A stretch of DNA of 56,828 bases from Chloroflexota bacterium (GCA_029778615.1 JAKOPZ010000308.1:1-56828), one strand, 5' to 3'. Positions 1 to 9,801 are shown, counted from the stretch's first letter. Numbers and translations are program-made. Notes: generated by a model not told the origin, from the letters alone.

Positions 1-3000
1 AACCACAACTAAAAGTTGGTCTGTCAAGCTGCGCTCATCTCTCCGTGGTCTAAACAAGTCATGGTCTGGCACTCTGTTGCGAAACGCGGTTCGCTGTGGC
101 TCTTGATAACTCAAGAAATAATTCTGTTCGGCATAATCGGGAAAAATACTTGCGACGGTGGCATTTGGTGGCAGCGTGATGTCAAGCACGGGAAGCATTG
201 TGCCACAATCTCCAAAATCGCGATAGTTCTCCCAACTCGTGCGAATGGTATTGTTCCCGCCGAAATGTTCGATGAGGTAAAAGGGAAATAGGACAGAATA
301 TGGAATCCCTGTCCCACCCAAGATGGGGCGTGTATCCATGTGTGCCCATGCTTCGTTCAGATGAGCAGTGATAAAGTCTGTATAGCTTGTGTCCACTCCA
401 ATCGCTTCATGCTGCGCCCACTGCGCTGTCGCCTCCATCCACCAGCGCAAGTCTTCGTTGTCGTACCAAGCCCACGTTACCTGCAATTCGTCAAATTGCG
501 GGCATGCTTCTTGGTACACCCACTGTGCAGCATGAAAGAATTCGTGTGCGGCAAGTGGTTGCCCATCTGCCCGAAATTCATTTGTTATAAAAGTATATTG
601 TGGTGAGAAGGTGATTCCGCCTCCCAACGCACCCATAGGTACAACATAGACTTGATAGGGTAGTTCGGTTGGGAGTTGATACCCCATTGCTTGATACTGA
701 TAAAAGGCAGCCTCGAGCCCACTCCCAATGTTGGCCAAATACTCAACGGAACTCCCACCTGCAATGCGGCAATCAAACCGATCTTGATTGAAATTTGCCT
801 GATACCAGATGACAAAATGGGTCAGCACAATTTGCGTATCTAGATCGCACGGTCCTATCAGAACGCGAGGAATTCCACCCGCATTCGGCGTCACGGTTGG
901 CGTAATCGTCGGCGTTGGCGAATGCGTTGAGGTCGGTGTGCTCGTCGGAGTTACCGTCGCGGTGGGCGTTGCTGTTGGTATGGCTGTGCCAAGAGTGGAG
1001 TAATAGATCTGCCCACTTGCGCCTTCCCATACCAAATGCCCCTGTTGCGAGGCGTCCACAATCAGCGAACCCCACCGCATACTAATGCCGGTCATATCTG
1101 AAGAAAAGGTTTGCGGATTGCCCCAGGTGCCATCATTATGGGCGAGGCGCAATTCGTACGGTGTCGCGTAAAAATGATTCCATCCAAGATACACATTGTT
1201 CACCCCGCCCGCGCCAACAACCGGAACGGGCGAGAAATCACCGCCTGACGACTCTTGGTCAAACACGGTGACGTCACTCCAACCACCGCTTTGCAGATTG
1301 GCGCGATGCAAAATGCCATAGCCACTCACAAGTGGAGGTCCCTGCCAAGCCAGATGCGCATTCCCAGTTGTATCAAAAGTGAGTGAAGGACTATTCGCGT
1401 CCGCACTTGCAATTTCGGCTCCGCTCCAGCCCCCTTCCGCGCAATTCCCGTTCGCCGCAGTCAGCGAACATTCTTGATATTTCAATTCCGCACAGTGTTC
1501 GCCATTGCCATCACATTCGAGCGCGATGTAGCCGACTCCGACGTAGGGAACACTCGCTCTGGACGTTCCGCTGGTCAACTCCAAATACGCAGAGGTTGAA
1601 AACAATTCGAGCGCGCCGCCAAACACCCCTGTTGCGGCATCGCCTTGTGCGTACATCACGCGCGAGGTACTGGTGAACTCGTCAACCTGATCTACTTGAA
1701 CCCAAGTGGCATGAATCTGATTCGTCCCATTCCCTTGCGTCGCGCCGATGCTTCCATTATAGCCAAAGCTGCCCGATGCGAGCGACTGCGGCGAGCCCCA
1801 ATTCACGCTCGTACCCGTCTCATCCCATGTGCCTAGCACATAACGAATTTCGAGAGTATTCCCGACACTCTCTTCCCATACCAAATGGACCGCGCCCGCG
1901 CTGTCTGTCGCAAGCGAAGGCAGCCACGATGCACTGGAGGTAAAGCCGATATGCGGGGCTGAACTCCATGTACTGCTACCCACCGATTTGGTTCGCATCC
2001 ATAGCCCAGCCGGTGCGCCGTCAGAATACCACACCACTGTCACATTCCCCACATCATCAACGGCGACGGCAGGAACTTGGGACCATCCCAAGCCATCCGC
2101 GAGATTTGCAAAACTACCTCCAGGATCATTATGGGATTCTTGCTCGGGCAAAGAGAGGCGCGCGGGATCTCCTTCTTTCACCAGATTGAGGCGAATGGCT
2201 TGGGCTTGAGACTTGGCATTGATTCGTACCAATCCATCCATTATTGCCCCCGGTTTGAAATCCCCTTTTTCTGCAAGCCCTTTCGTCGAGCGCAAGTAAC
2301 TTTTCGCCGTCACCCGAATCCTGAGCATCCCGCGCGCAGTCTTGACAATTAGGCGTGACTTGTCCACACGTTGAATAACGCCGCGAATGTGATAGATGCC
2401 TTTGGTCAAAGCGCGCGGCGGAGCAACCGCAGAAGATTTTTTGGGCGTCTGTGTTGGAACCGGTGTTGCGGTTCGCGTGTTCTTGCGCGAACGCGGCGTC
2501 GCGTTATTTTCTTGTTGTGGCGCAGGCACCGTACCGGTGATTTGTCTCGGGGTTAGGTAATCTGCAATCGTTTGTCGCGTTTCGGGTGACAATTGCTCCC
2601 AATCTTTGAGCGCATACAAGAGCGCCGCTGTACCTTCATCAGGAATGAGTGTTGTAGAATAGTACTCCGAAGGCAGCTGTGGGTCGCCAAAGAGCGCATA
2701 CACTTTGTACAGCGTAGCCGTATCGAGCGTGAGCGCGCTTTCTGCCACCGCCTGTTCGATCAATGTGAAACTATCCGGAGGTGTCGGTATCACGGTCGCG
2801 GTATCCGTAGGCGTCGCGGTAAAGCTTGGAGTAACTGTTGTTGTTTCTGTTGGTGTATCCGTCGCCGTTTCCGTTGCCACTTCTGTTGGCGTTGGCGTTG
2901 CCGTAGCAACATTACCCCCATCGCGAAACGCGACATAGAAATACGTACAAGGACCCGAACACCCATTCCCCGAATTAACCAGCGTATCCGTACCTACCTG

Positions 3001-3918
3001 AAATCCGTCGGCGTTCAATTGCTGAATCGAATCGCCGAGCGGGTCATTCCCGATAAATTCCAACGCCGCATCTCCCGTCACAGCGGCAGAGCGATGCAGG
3101 GGGCGGCTCGCGCTCCCGCCCTCCTTACGCACCAAAACCCAATCGGGCTGAAATCCGACGCCCGTGATATTTCGATTATCCACCGGATTCCCACCCGTGC
3201 TGTTGCCCAGATACGACCCAACCTTGATACTGCCCGCCGTATTTTTCCACGCGAGATAGTGATACAGCGTTCCATTGCGATTCACATTCGCATTGCCGCC
3301 CACCTTGAACCCATCTCCATTCAATGCTGTAATGCCGTGCGCGCCTTGCTGGTTGCCGTTAAAAAAATAACTGGTCGTTCCGCTTGTCGCAGAAGAGCGC
3401 TGCAGGGGATTGTGTCCGCCTTGTGACGACAACACAATCACATAATCCGGGGCAAATCCAACGCCGCTGACGGTTTGGGTGTCGCCATTGCCCGTCTACG
3501 TTCCGAGCGCCATTTGTCCGGGCGCGGCTTGAAATGCAATCCAGTAATAGGTATTCGGCGGAGTCGCTTTATTGACGCGCACGTTCGTTCCAAGCGTAAA
3601 ACCATCCGCATCGAGCGTTTTGATCGCGCCCGTTTGATTCGACCCACTCTCGATCTCTTTGCTCAAATCATCGGGCATCGTCGCGGTGTGAATGACGGCT
3701 TGTTCGTTGTTCGTCCCTTTGACCAAAACGACATCGGGCTGAAAGCCAATGGCGCTAATCGCGCGATTGTCAATTCCATTTCCAACATACGAACCTGTCG
3801 CGACGCGCATGTTCGCGACTTGTTCCGTGCGAGTTGAAGGAGACGACGCGTCTGCGCTTCTAAATCCAACCAATGCCAAAACGAACAATGCAAATACCAA
3901 AGAGCGCAATGTACGCAT
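1..3918 (-). pseudogene. Large secreted repeat/metalloprotease-like protein, in-frame amber stop, runs off left edge
   Basis: The reading frame starts at ATG 3918 behind a GGAGG ribosome site and stays open to base 1 (about 1,306 codons, C-terminus outside the window) except for one TAG at 3496-3498. It begins with a signal peptide. Three ~95-residue repeats follow (pattern GSYVGNG...GFQPDxVLV...LNADGFxVG), down to about 2930. Next come a T/P-rich linker, a helical and basic stretch, BNR/propeller-like segments rich in 'HLVWE'-type motifs, and a second T/P linker (about 897-1000). The last part has the zinc-protease motif HEFFH (532-546), with a WWMEATAQW stretch downstream that could give the third ligand. 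The amber codon replaces a Tyr that is present in the two sister repeats (GSY/GTY context), so it looks like a point mutation or a sequence error in an otherwise intact gene. Substrate and function are unknown. An extracellular protease-like protein is an inference from the motif. Confidence 0.75.
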
Positions 3919-3925
3919 GATGTTG

Positions 3926-3968
3926 CCTCCGTTTGTCGAACCAGATAGAAAAGCATAAACCGATTATA
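3926..3968 (-). promoter_or_regulatory. Likely -10 box and ribosome site for the secreted protein
   Basis: On the minus strand a perfect TATAAT lies at 3968-3963, and a GGAGG ribosome site sits just before the ATG at 3918. I see no convincing -35 at the expected distance, so the promoter call rests on the -10 alone. Confidence 0.4.
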
Positions 3969-4027
3969 AAGAAAATACAGACGCGCGGCAAGGGGGCGCG
4001 CCGTTCGCACATCGCGCAAAATTTTAA

Positions 4028-4071
4028 TATAATGCGTTTGCATGGACCCATGCAAAGGAAATTTCCACGTG
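4028..4071 (+). promoter_or_regulatory. -10 box and start-deciding ribosome site of the CNB-phosphatase gene
   Basis: TATAAT at 4028-4033 would place the transcription start near 4040. Two starts are possible: ATG 4042, which would be almost leaderless, or GTG 4069, which has AAGGAA at 4055-4060 with an 8-nt spacer. I prefer GTG 4069 because of the ribosome site, and because the conserved cyclic-nucleotide domain begins only a few residues later. Confidence 0.45.
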
Positions 4072-5331
4072 ACCGAAACCGAGTACACCCTCTTACGCAT
4101 TCCACTGTTTCACAGCTTGCCTGAAAGTGAGATTCAGCATCTGGCGGAAGCGCTCACCATGCGCGAGGTGCCGCACGACACCGTGTTGTTTTACGAGGGC
4201 GACGCGGGACAGCATTTTTATATTGTGCGCGAAGGACAAATCGAGGTCGTCAAAAGCATCGGCACGCCCGACGAACGCGTGGTCAATGTGCGCCGTCCGG
4301 GCGAATTCGTCGGCGAGATGAGTTTGTTCAATCTTGACGGCAGACGCACCGCCAGCGTGCGGGCGCGCGGCACCGCGAAATTGTGGGAAATGACGCGTGC
4401 CGATTTCGACGCGCTGCTCGCGCGGAATCCCTATATCGCGTATGAAATGGTGCGCGTGTTGTCGAACCGCCTCACCGACGCGCACAACAACGCGATGGAA
4501 AGTTTGATTGCAAAAAATCGCGCGCTGGAACAAGCCAACACCGAACTGGCGGAAGCGTATGCGGAATTAAAAGCGGCGCAAGCGCAAATCATTGAAAAGG
4601 AAAAATTGGAACGCGAGCTGCAGCTCGCAGCGGAAATCCAAATGAGCATTCTGCCGCGCACCCTGCCCAAACTGCACGGCTTTTCCTTTGGCGCAAAAAT
4701 TGTGCCCGCGCGCGCGGTCGGCGGCGATTTGTACGATTTCATTCCGTTGAATGAGCAAGCGCTCGCCGTCGTCATCGGCGATGTAAGCGACAAGGGCGTC
4801 CCCGCCGCGATTTTCATGGCGCAAACGCACGCGCTCATTCGTTCCGAAGCGCGTCAAAATCGTTCCCCGCGCGAAACGCTGGAACGTGTGAACCAATATC
4901 TTTTGGAAATGAACGCGTCCGGATTGTTTGTGACGGTCTTGTACGGGATTCTCAATCGTCACACGCGCGAGTTTCAATACGCGCGCGCGGGACACGAACT
5001 GCCGTTGGTGCGCGAACCGCACGGCGAAATTTTCACCCCCCCCCAGGGGCAGGGCGCGCCGCTCGGCATTTTTGATTTTGTCGTATTGGATGAGGGAACG
5101 CTTTCACTGCCGCCGCACAGCACCATGCTCTTGATTACCGACGGCGTGACGGAAGCATACAATCCCGAACGCGAACAATTTGGCATGGAACGCATTCAAG
5201 CTCTGCTCGCACAAGATGTACAGGCAGACGCGCAAAAATTGTGCGACGATTTTCTGGACTCGATTGCGGCGTTTCGCGGCGACGCGCCGGTGCATGATGA
5301 TATTACGGTCGTGGCGATTCACGCCGCCTGA
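4069..5331 (+). CDS. Cyclic-nucleotide-binding domain fused to RsbU/SpoIIE-type PP2C phosphatase
   Basis: About 420 residues. The N-terminal ~120 residues form a cAMP/CRP-type binding domain (IPLFHSL...; GEFVGEMSLF; RRTASVRA phosphate cassette). A coiled-coil linker follows (about 140-185, rich in A/E/L). The C-terminal half is a SpoIIE/RsbU phosphatase with its metal-binding acidic motifs intact: AVGGDLYD, IGDVSDKG, LLITDGVTEA and the terminal DDITVVAI. The family dephosphorylates anti-sigma-factor antagonists. Here activity would be gated by a cyclic nucleotide, which is an inference from the fusion. A class III cyclase is encoded nearby (7782-9320, opposite strand), so a local cyclic-nucleotide link is possible but unproven. 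A run of nine C residues (5036-5044) lies inside the phosphatase coding region. Confidence 0.9.
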   Translation: MTETEYTLLRIPLFHSLPESEIQHLAEALTMREVPHDTVLFYEGDAGQHFYIVREGQIEVVKSIGTPDERVVNVRRPGEFVGEMSLFNLDGRRTASVRARGTAKLWEMTRADFDALLARNPYIAYEMVRVLSNRLTDAHNNAMESLIAKNRALEQANTELAEAYAELKAAQAQIIEKEKLERELQLAAEIQMSILPRTLPKLHGFSFGAKIVPARAVGGDLYDFIPLNEQALAVVIGDVSDKGVPAAIFMAQTHALIRSEARQNRSPRETLERVNQYLLEMNASGLFVTVLYGILNRHTREFQYARAGHELPLVREPHGEIFTPPQGQGAPLGIFDFVVLDEGTLSLPPHSTMLLITDGVTEAYNPEREQFGMERIQALLAQDVQADAQKLCDDFLDSIAAFRGDAPVHDDITVVAIHAA

Positions 5332-5336
5332 AAAAA

Positions 5337-5455
5337 GACCTGACTCGTTTTTCCACCCTACGCGCAACACAACGCGAACGCGCACAACAACGCGAACGCG
5401 CACAACAACGCGTTTGCTCTGCGTGATGCGAATGGTTTAGAAACCCGTCAGGTCT
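5337..5455. repeat. Short inverted repeat enclosing an 18-bp tandem repeat
   Basis: AGACCTGAC (5337-5345) is repeated inverted as GTCAGGTCT (5447-5455). Between them an 18-bp unit, aacgcgaacgcgcacaac, occurs 2.3 times without mismatch (5371-5412). It fills the spacer between two convergent genes and may act as a transcription barrier or be a small dispersed element. No other copy is visible in the window. Confidence 0.55.
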
Positions 5456-5463
5456 CTACGCGT

Positions 5464-7785
5464 TTATGGGCACACCGAAAAGTTGAGCCAATAGTCGCGT
5501 CCGTCCGATTGGAAAAAGGGCACCTGCGCTTTTTGTTGGTCAACGAAAACCGCTTTTGCGAGAAAGGGCGTGCATTGCCCGATTTGGCGCAGCTCGTAAC
5601 GCGCGCCGGCAAGTTCCGTTTGTCCTTCCGGAATCAATTGACGTTGACACGACGTTTGCCCGATTGACTTTTTCAAATCATTCGTGTTGTAAATCACCAC
5701 GCACCAATCGTACGTTTGCGCGCGTCCGCTGGTGTTCAGAAACTGCACGGCAAACTCCATTCCGTCGCCCGCGCGCGGCTCGGGCGGACTGACGCGTATA
5801 CTGCCAACATAGATGCCCGGCGGCGCATTGATGGTAGGAGTCGCGGCGGGGGTCGGCGTGAGCGGGATGCGCGTCGCGGTGGGCGGCGGCGGCGTTGCGG
5901 TGGCGGGTTCGAGCGTCGCGGTCGCTGGAACGGGTGTTGCGCTTGGCGGAACACTCGTGGCGGTCGGTTGAACAATCGTGATGGTCACTTGGCGCGTAAT
6001 CGTTCCACCGCAACCCGTCGCGGTTAGCGTGTACGTTTTGGTTTCGGCATTTTGCACCACTTGCGAACCGGAGAGTCCGACAATTCCTAAACCCGGTTCA
6101 ATGGAAACGTCCGAAACGCGTTGTGGATTGTCCCACTGCAAAAATACCGGGTCGTTGGGCGCAACGCTGTTTTGCGACGCGCGAAACGAAATCTCCGGCG
6201 CGCCTTGACAGGTCACGGCGGCGGCGCTCGTGCCAACTGCCGCCGCCGTCGCGCGCAAAGAGACGAGCGTAGCCGGGACCGTGACCGAACCCGTCGGCTG
6301 CGGCGCGGTCAAAATCGCTTGCGACAAATCTTGTGCCTCTTGCGCTTTTTGATTGAGTTGTTGTTGACTGCGCTGCAAGTTCAACAACAACACGCCAATA
6401 ATCAAGAGAACGCCTAACGCTGCCGCACCGATGCCAAAAAACAGCAAACGGTTGCGGCGCTGTTGTAAATAGCGCCTGCGCCAATCCAACATTGCCGGTG
6501 CGAGCACGTCATGAAAAATTTCGTACCGCGTGGGCGCGTCGAGTTGGTCGGGGGGGGGGGCAACGGGGCGCAAAATGCGAATGCCCGACGCAGACATTTT
6601 TTCCAAAACGGGCGTCAGTTGTTTTTCCTGCGTGTGTGTATATTCCGCGAGGTCGCGCGCCGTGTGCGCGATTTTGGTGCCGGAGGGTGTAACGAGATAG
6701 TGAAACATTCCCGCCGCCGCTTGGCGTTCCACTGCCGGCAACGCGCCCAGCGTTTTATCCAAATGGGTCCGCACAATGCGTTCCGCGCCGCCCAACCGCT
6801 GAAGCGTTTCAAGCCGCAGGGTATGTGACCCGTTCCGCAGTTCTTCATCCCACAGACGCGTCATCACCAATTGCAGAAACGGCGTTTCGATGCGTTCCAC
6901 ACCGGGGTCGTGTCCGTTCGCGCCGTTATCATTTTTGATTGCGCCAACGCCGGTGTCCGTGAGCGAGACGCGTCCAGTTTTCACTTGGTCGAGCACCGCG
7001 TCCACGAGCGCAGGTTCGATGCTCACTTTCATTCCCGCGTCGCCAACGGCTTTGTTGTATTGCTCAATCGGTTTAATCATCGCCTCGCGCGCGGCAGCGC
7101 GGTCGAGATGGTCAATCCGAATGTAATTGTCAAACAGCGTGGGAATGCGTCCTTCAAAACGGTCCAGTTTGGCGACGGCATCTTCGCGAATCGAAATGAC
7201 AAAATTGACGCGCGCTTCGCGGTCGGTGACCACGCGCGGAAATTCTTCGACAAAGGTGCCCGGTCCGTCTTCGTTGGGGTGATACAAAAAATAATCTTCG
7301 AATTGGTCGAGCAGAATCAACAAATCGCCGCCGACGCGTTCCACCCACATTTTTAATTGTTCGTCCAACGTTTTAAAGCGCGTCGTCTGCGGGTCTTCAA
7401 ACGTTTGCCCCAACAACGTTTCCACTTGTTCGCGCACGGCGCGCAGCAAACCCGCCACCGGGTCATCGCGCCATTGATTAAAATAAACCACCGCGAATTC
7501 CGGTGTGCCGCGTTTTGCTAAATTTTGTTTGGCGCGCTCGCGCAAAAAATGCACCACGCCCGCGCCGACGACGGAACTTTTGCCAACGCCGCTCGGTCCA
7601 TACAACAACGTAAAGCGCGACGAACGCAAATTGGCGACGATGATGGAGCGTTCCGCGTCGCGCCCAAAAAAGAGCGCGGCATCGTCGTCCGTATACGGGA
7701 CCAACCCTTTGTAGGGCGCGGGCGGAACTTTGGGCGCGCGCGCAATGGGGCTGTGCGACGGTGCGCCGTTTGGGGAATTGCTCAT
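5464..7785 (-). CDS. Membrane-anchored STAND (nSTAND1-type) ATPase with extracytoplasmic C-terminus
   Basis: 773 residues. It begins with the nSTAND1 hallmark YKGLVPYTDDDAALFFGR (about 25-42). The Walker A is GPSGVGKSS (63-71) and the Walker B is LLILLDQFED (155-164). The arginine-rich YEIFHDVLAPAMLDWRRRY block (421-439) typically ends this ATPase class. One transmembrane helix follows (about 447-470), then a short coiled stretch, an Ig-like segment, a T/P-rich spacer and a CARDB-like domain predicted outside the membrane. The start ATG overlaps the stop of the upstream cyclase-SIR2 gene (ATGA, 7782-7785), so the two are probably translationally coupled. STAND ATPases act as signal-dependent oligomerising switches; the ligand is unknown here. 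An 11-nt homopolymer (6550-6560, C tract on the coding strand, encoding PPP) lies just before the YEIFHD block and is a plausible slippage site. Confidence 0.9.
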   Translation of the reverse strand: MSNSPNGAPSHSPIARAPKVPPAPYKGLVPYTDDDAALFFGRDAERSIIVANLRSSRFTLLYGPSGVGKSSVVGAGVVHFLRERAKQNLAKRGTPEFAVVYFNQWRDDPVAGLLRAVREQVETLLGQTFEDPQTTRFKTLDEQLKMWVERVGGDLLILLDQFEDYFLYHPNEDGPGTFVEEFPRVVTDREARVNFVISIREDAVAKLDRFEGRIPTLFDNYIRIDHLDRAAAREAMIKPIEQYNKAVGDAGMKVSIEPALVDAVLDQVKTGRVSLTDTGVGAIKNDNGANGHDPGVERIETPFLQLVMTRLWDEELRNGSHTLRLETLQRLGGAERIVRTHLDKTLGALPAVERQAAAGMFHYLVTPSGTKIAHTARDLAEYTHTQEKQLTPVLEKMSASGIRILRPVAPPPDQLDAPTRYEIFHDVLAPAMLDWRRRYLQQRRNRLLFFGIGAAALGVLLIIGVLLLNLQRSQQQLNQKAQEAQDLSQAILTAPQPTGSVTVPATLVSLRATAAAVGTSAAAVTCQGAPEISFRASQNSVAPNDPVFLQWDNPQRVSDVSIEPGLGIVGLSGSQVVQNAETKTYTLTATGCGGTITRQVTITIVQPTATSVPPSATPVPATATLEPATATPPPPTATRIPLTPTPAATPTINAPPGIYVGSIRVSPPEPRAGDGMEFAVQFLNTSGRAQTYDWCVVIYNTNDLKKSIGQTSCQRQLIPEGQTELAGARYELRQIGQCTPFLAKAVFVDQQKAQVPFFQSDGRDYWLNFSVCP

Positions 7786-9320
7786 GCGCTGCTGCCCTCC
7801 GCCGTCAATCGCTCGATATGTTCTTGCAGCGCCTCTACGTAATCATCCAACGGCATTTTGATAATGTCCACGTCGCGCAAGCGCCAAAACTCCTGTTCGA
7901 GCGGCTGTGGTTTTTCGGTGAGCACATTCGTTTCGGTGACCGCCCACGCTTTGTATTTAAATTTTTGTTCGCCCCAGATGCGGTGCAAAATAACGCGCAG
8001 ATTCCAGTCGCGCAGGGAATAGCCGAGAAACAGAAAATGACTCCAGCTCATGCGTTCCAGCAGTTGCGCGGGCAGCTGTTGGGCAATGTCCTTGTGCGCG
8101 AGATATTCGATATAGTGGTCTTCGGTGATGACGTAACTGTCGCGCGCGCGATTGTTGCGGTCTACCACGCCGTGAATTTTCAAAATCGTCGTGCGTTCTT
8201 CGGGCGCGAGTCCGAGATATTTGTTGGGCTTGTCAATCGGACGCACTTTGCCGTCCGGCGCGGTGTGCAAAAATTTTCCGCGCGCGTCGCCTTCGGCAAT
8301 GTACGTGACCAAATCAAACGGCTCGTTCATTTGATGAAACGCGCGTTCCAACGCGTCGTCGTAATTGGTGGTCACGACCATCAATTCGGGCGCAATCCCG
8401 CGTTCGCGCAAAAGACGCGGCAGCATCGCAAAAAACAAATGCAGGGGCGTTGGCTGATAATCGGCGCGAAAAATTTTTCGCAGCTCGTCGTACAGCGGAC
8501 CGATGCCCGCTTTCACGGCAGCGTACTGTGAGACGCGCACCAGGTCGCGCGGTTCACTCGACGGATAATCAAACACGCGCGCGAGATGGTCGGCGAGTTC
8601 ACTGCCGATGGGCAAAAAGTCGGACTGTCCAAATTGCCACGGTTTGTCCACGGGGCGTCCGACGAGATTGACGCTCGACCCCAAAAAGGGCACGACGCGA
8701 TTTTCACTCAACGAACGCGCGACCGTTTCAAAATGCGCGTCGTACGAATCCAACACGTTGAGCGGTGGAAATTCAGCGGGCAGGTCGGGGACGACCAGTT
8801 GAAAAATATGTTCGGGAATTTTCAAACCCTTGAGCCGATGTTTGCCCAAATCCCGCAGCTGTGCGCCGCTCGGCAATGAGCCATCGGCGTTTTCGACGGT
8901 ATCGTTCGAGAGCAAAATTTCGCCGCCGTGCCCCGCCGACATGATGCGCGCGACGCGGTTCAATGTGTGACTCACCGCGTAATCGGTGCCGAGCCATTCT
9001 TCGGGACCGGTGTGGATGCCCATTCGCACGCGCAAGGGACCTGTTTCGCCCCATCGGGCATCTCGCAGAGCGCGCTGGGCATCGAGCGCGGCAAGGACAG
9101 CATCGCCAGGTGCGACGAACGCGGCTTGAAACGCATCGCCAATTTGCTTGAACGCATAACCGTCATGTTTCGCAATGGCAAAATGCAAAATCTGGTCATG
9201 CTGCGCGAGCGCGCGTTTCATCGCTTCGGGCATGCGTTCCCAAAGCGCGGTACTGCCTTCAATATCGGTAAACAAAAAGGTAACGACCCCGCTGGGCGGG
9301 ACCCCGTTCGATGAATTCAT
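7782..9320 (-). CDS. Class III nucleotidyl cyclase fused to a SIR2-like NAD-binding domain
   Basis: 512 residues. Residues 10-175 are a class III cyclase: FLFTDIEGST carries the first metal Asp (D19), QIGDAF the second (D62), and NRVAR (121-125) the transition-state Asn/Arg pair. K59 suggests ATP as substrate. Residues 205-460 are a SIR2_2-type domain: FLGSS (213-217) in the NAD pocket, TTNYDD (317-322), KIHG with H383, and FLGYSLRDWN (431-440). All expected catalytic positions look intact. SIR2 domains of this type often act as NAD hydrolases in phage defence. A cyclase on the same chain could produce or sense the signal; this combination is inferred from domains only. It is followed directly by the STAND ATPase through an ATGA overlap. 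No good ribosome site precedes ATG 9320, so the start is somewhat uncertain. Alternatively it is a housekeeping signalling protein. Confidence 0.9.
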   Translation of the reverse strand: MNSSNGVPPSGVVTFLFTDIEGSTALWERMPEAMKRALAQHDQILHFAIAKHDGYAFKQIGDAFQAAFVAPGDAVLAALDAQRALRDARWGETGPLRVRMGIHTGPEEWLGTDYAVSHTLNRVARIMSAGHGGEILLSNDTVENADGSLPSGAQLRDLGKHRLKGLKIPEHIFQLVVPDLPAEFPPLNVLDSYDAHFETVARSLSENRVVPFLGSSVNLVGRPVDKPWQFGQSDFLPIGSELADHLARVFDYPSSEPRDLVRVSQYAAVKAGIGPLYDELRKIFRADYQPTPLHLFFAMLPRLLRERGIAPELMVVTTNYDDALERAFHQMNEPFDLVTYIAEGDARGKFLHTAPDGKVRPIDKPNKYLGLAPEERTTILKIHGVVDRNNRARDSYVITEDHYIEYLAHKDIAQQLPAQLLERMSWSHFLFLGYSLRDWNLRVILHRIWGEQKFKYKAWAVTETNVLTEKPQPLEQEFWRLRDVDIIKMPLDDYVEALQEHIERLTAEGSSA

Positions 9321-9371
9321 GGCATGGACTGTTTGGTGCGTTGTGATGCCGGAGCAACGTGTTCAAACTCG

Positions 9372-9471
9372 GTGCATCATTACCCAACTTGTTGTGAGTG
9401 CGTATTGCCGTTAGACCAGTTTCTAACCGAGTTCTTGCGCTTGACGCAAAAGAGCTTGTTCAATGATGCAC
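9372..9471. repeat. ~100-bp inverted-repeat element, copy 1
   Basis: It begins GTGCATCATT and ends AATGATGCAC (10-bp perfect terminal inverted repeat), with CTTGTTGTGAG near the left end and AAAAGAGCTTG near the right. Copy 2 lies at 11881-11985. An internal hairpin, TTGCG-CTTGA-CGCAA, corresponds to TTGCA-CTTG-TGCAA in copy 2, so one base pair changes on both sides. No clear target duplication flanks this copy. It sits upstream of the cyclase-SIR2 gene, between divergent genes. Confidence 0.75.
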
Positions 9472-9589
9472 GCGCGTCGCAATTGTGAGCGGCGGAGAAA
9501 CCCGAGAGGTGAATTGCCGGGCGCAATTCGATTTGGCACAAATTGTAACCGATTCGTAATGTTGCGTATTTTTTCACGCGCGCCCAAAT

Positions 9590-9634
9590 TTGTCAAATGC
9601 CGCGCGTGCTATAATGGGCGAAATTTTTTGGAGG
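9590..9634 (+). promoter_or_regulatory. Extended -10 promoter and ribosome site of the broken PqqD-like gene
   Basis: TGC-TATAAT (9607-9615) is an extended -10. TTGTCA at 9590-9595 is only 14 nt upstream, too close for a standard -35, so the promoter probably relies on the extended -10. GGAGG at 9630-9634 lies 8 nt before ATG 9643. Confidence 0.5.
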
Positions 9635-9687
9635 CAACCTCTATGTTGGCAGAACGGTATCAAGTCGCGAGCGACAATATCATACTC

Positions 9688-9801
9688 AATGTGCAACTCT
9701 TTCGCGAGACAAATGTCATTTCGAGCCGTCTTTGCGAGAAATCTCATTCGCGCCTTGCGAGATTTCTCGCTCCGCTCGAAATGACAAAAGTGTTGCACAT
9801 T
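9688..9801. repeat. 114-bp inverted-repeat element inside the PqqD-like gene
   Basis: Ends AATGTGCAAC / GTTGCACATT form a perfect 10-bp terminal inverted repeat. A second inner pair, TGTCATTTCGAGC / GCTCGAAATGACA, frames a GAGAAATCTC...GAGATTTCTC core. The inner part resembles the 123-bp MITE at 9873-9995, so the two are probably related families. No target duplication is evident. Confidence 0.6.

Noticed and set aside
7761-8531. 256-codon plus-strand frame
   Set aside because: Lies antisense to the cyclase-SIR2 gene, Arg/His-rich composition, no motif; a frame shadow.
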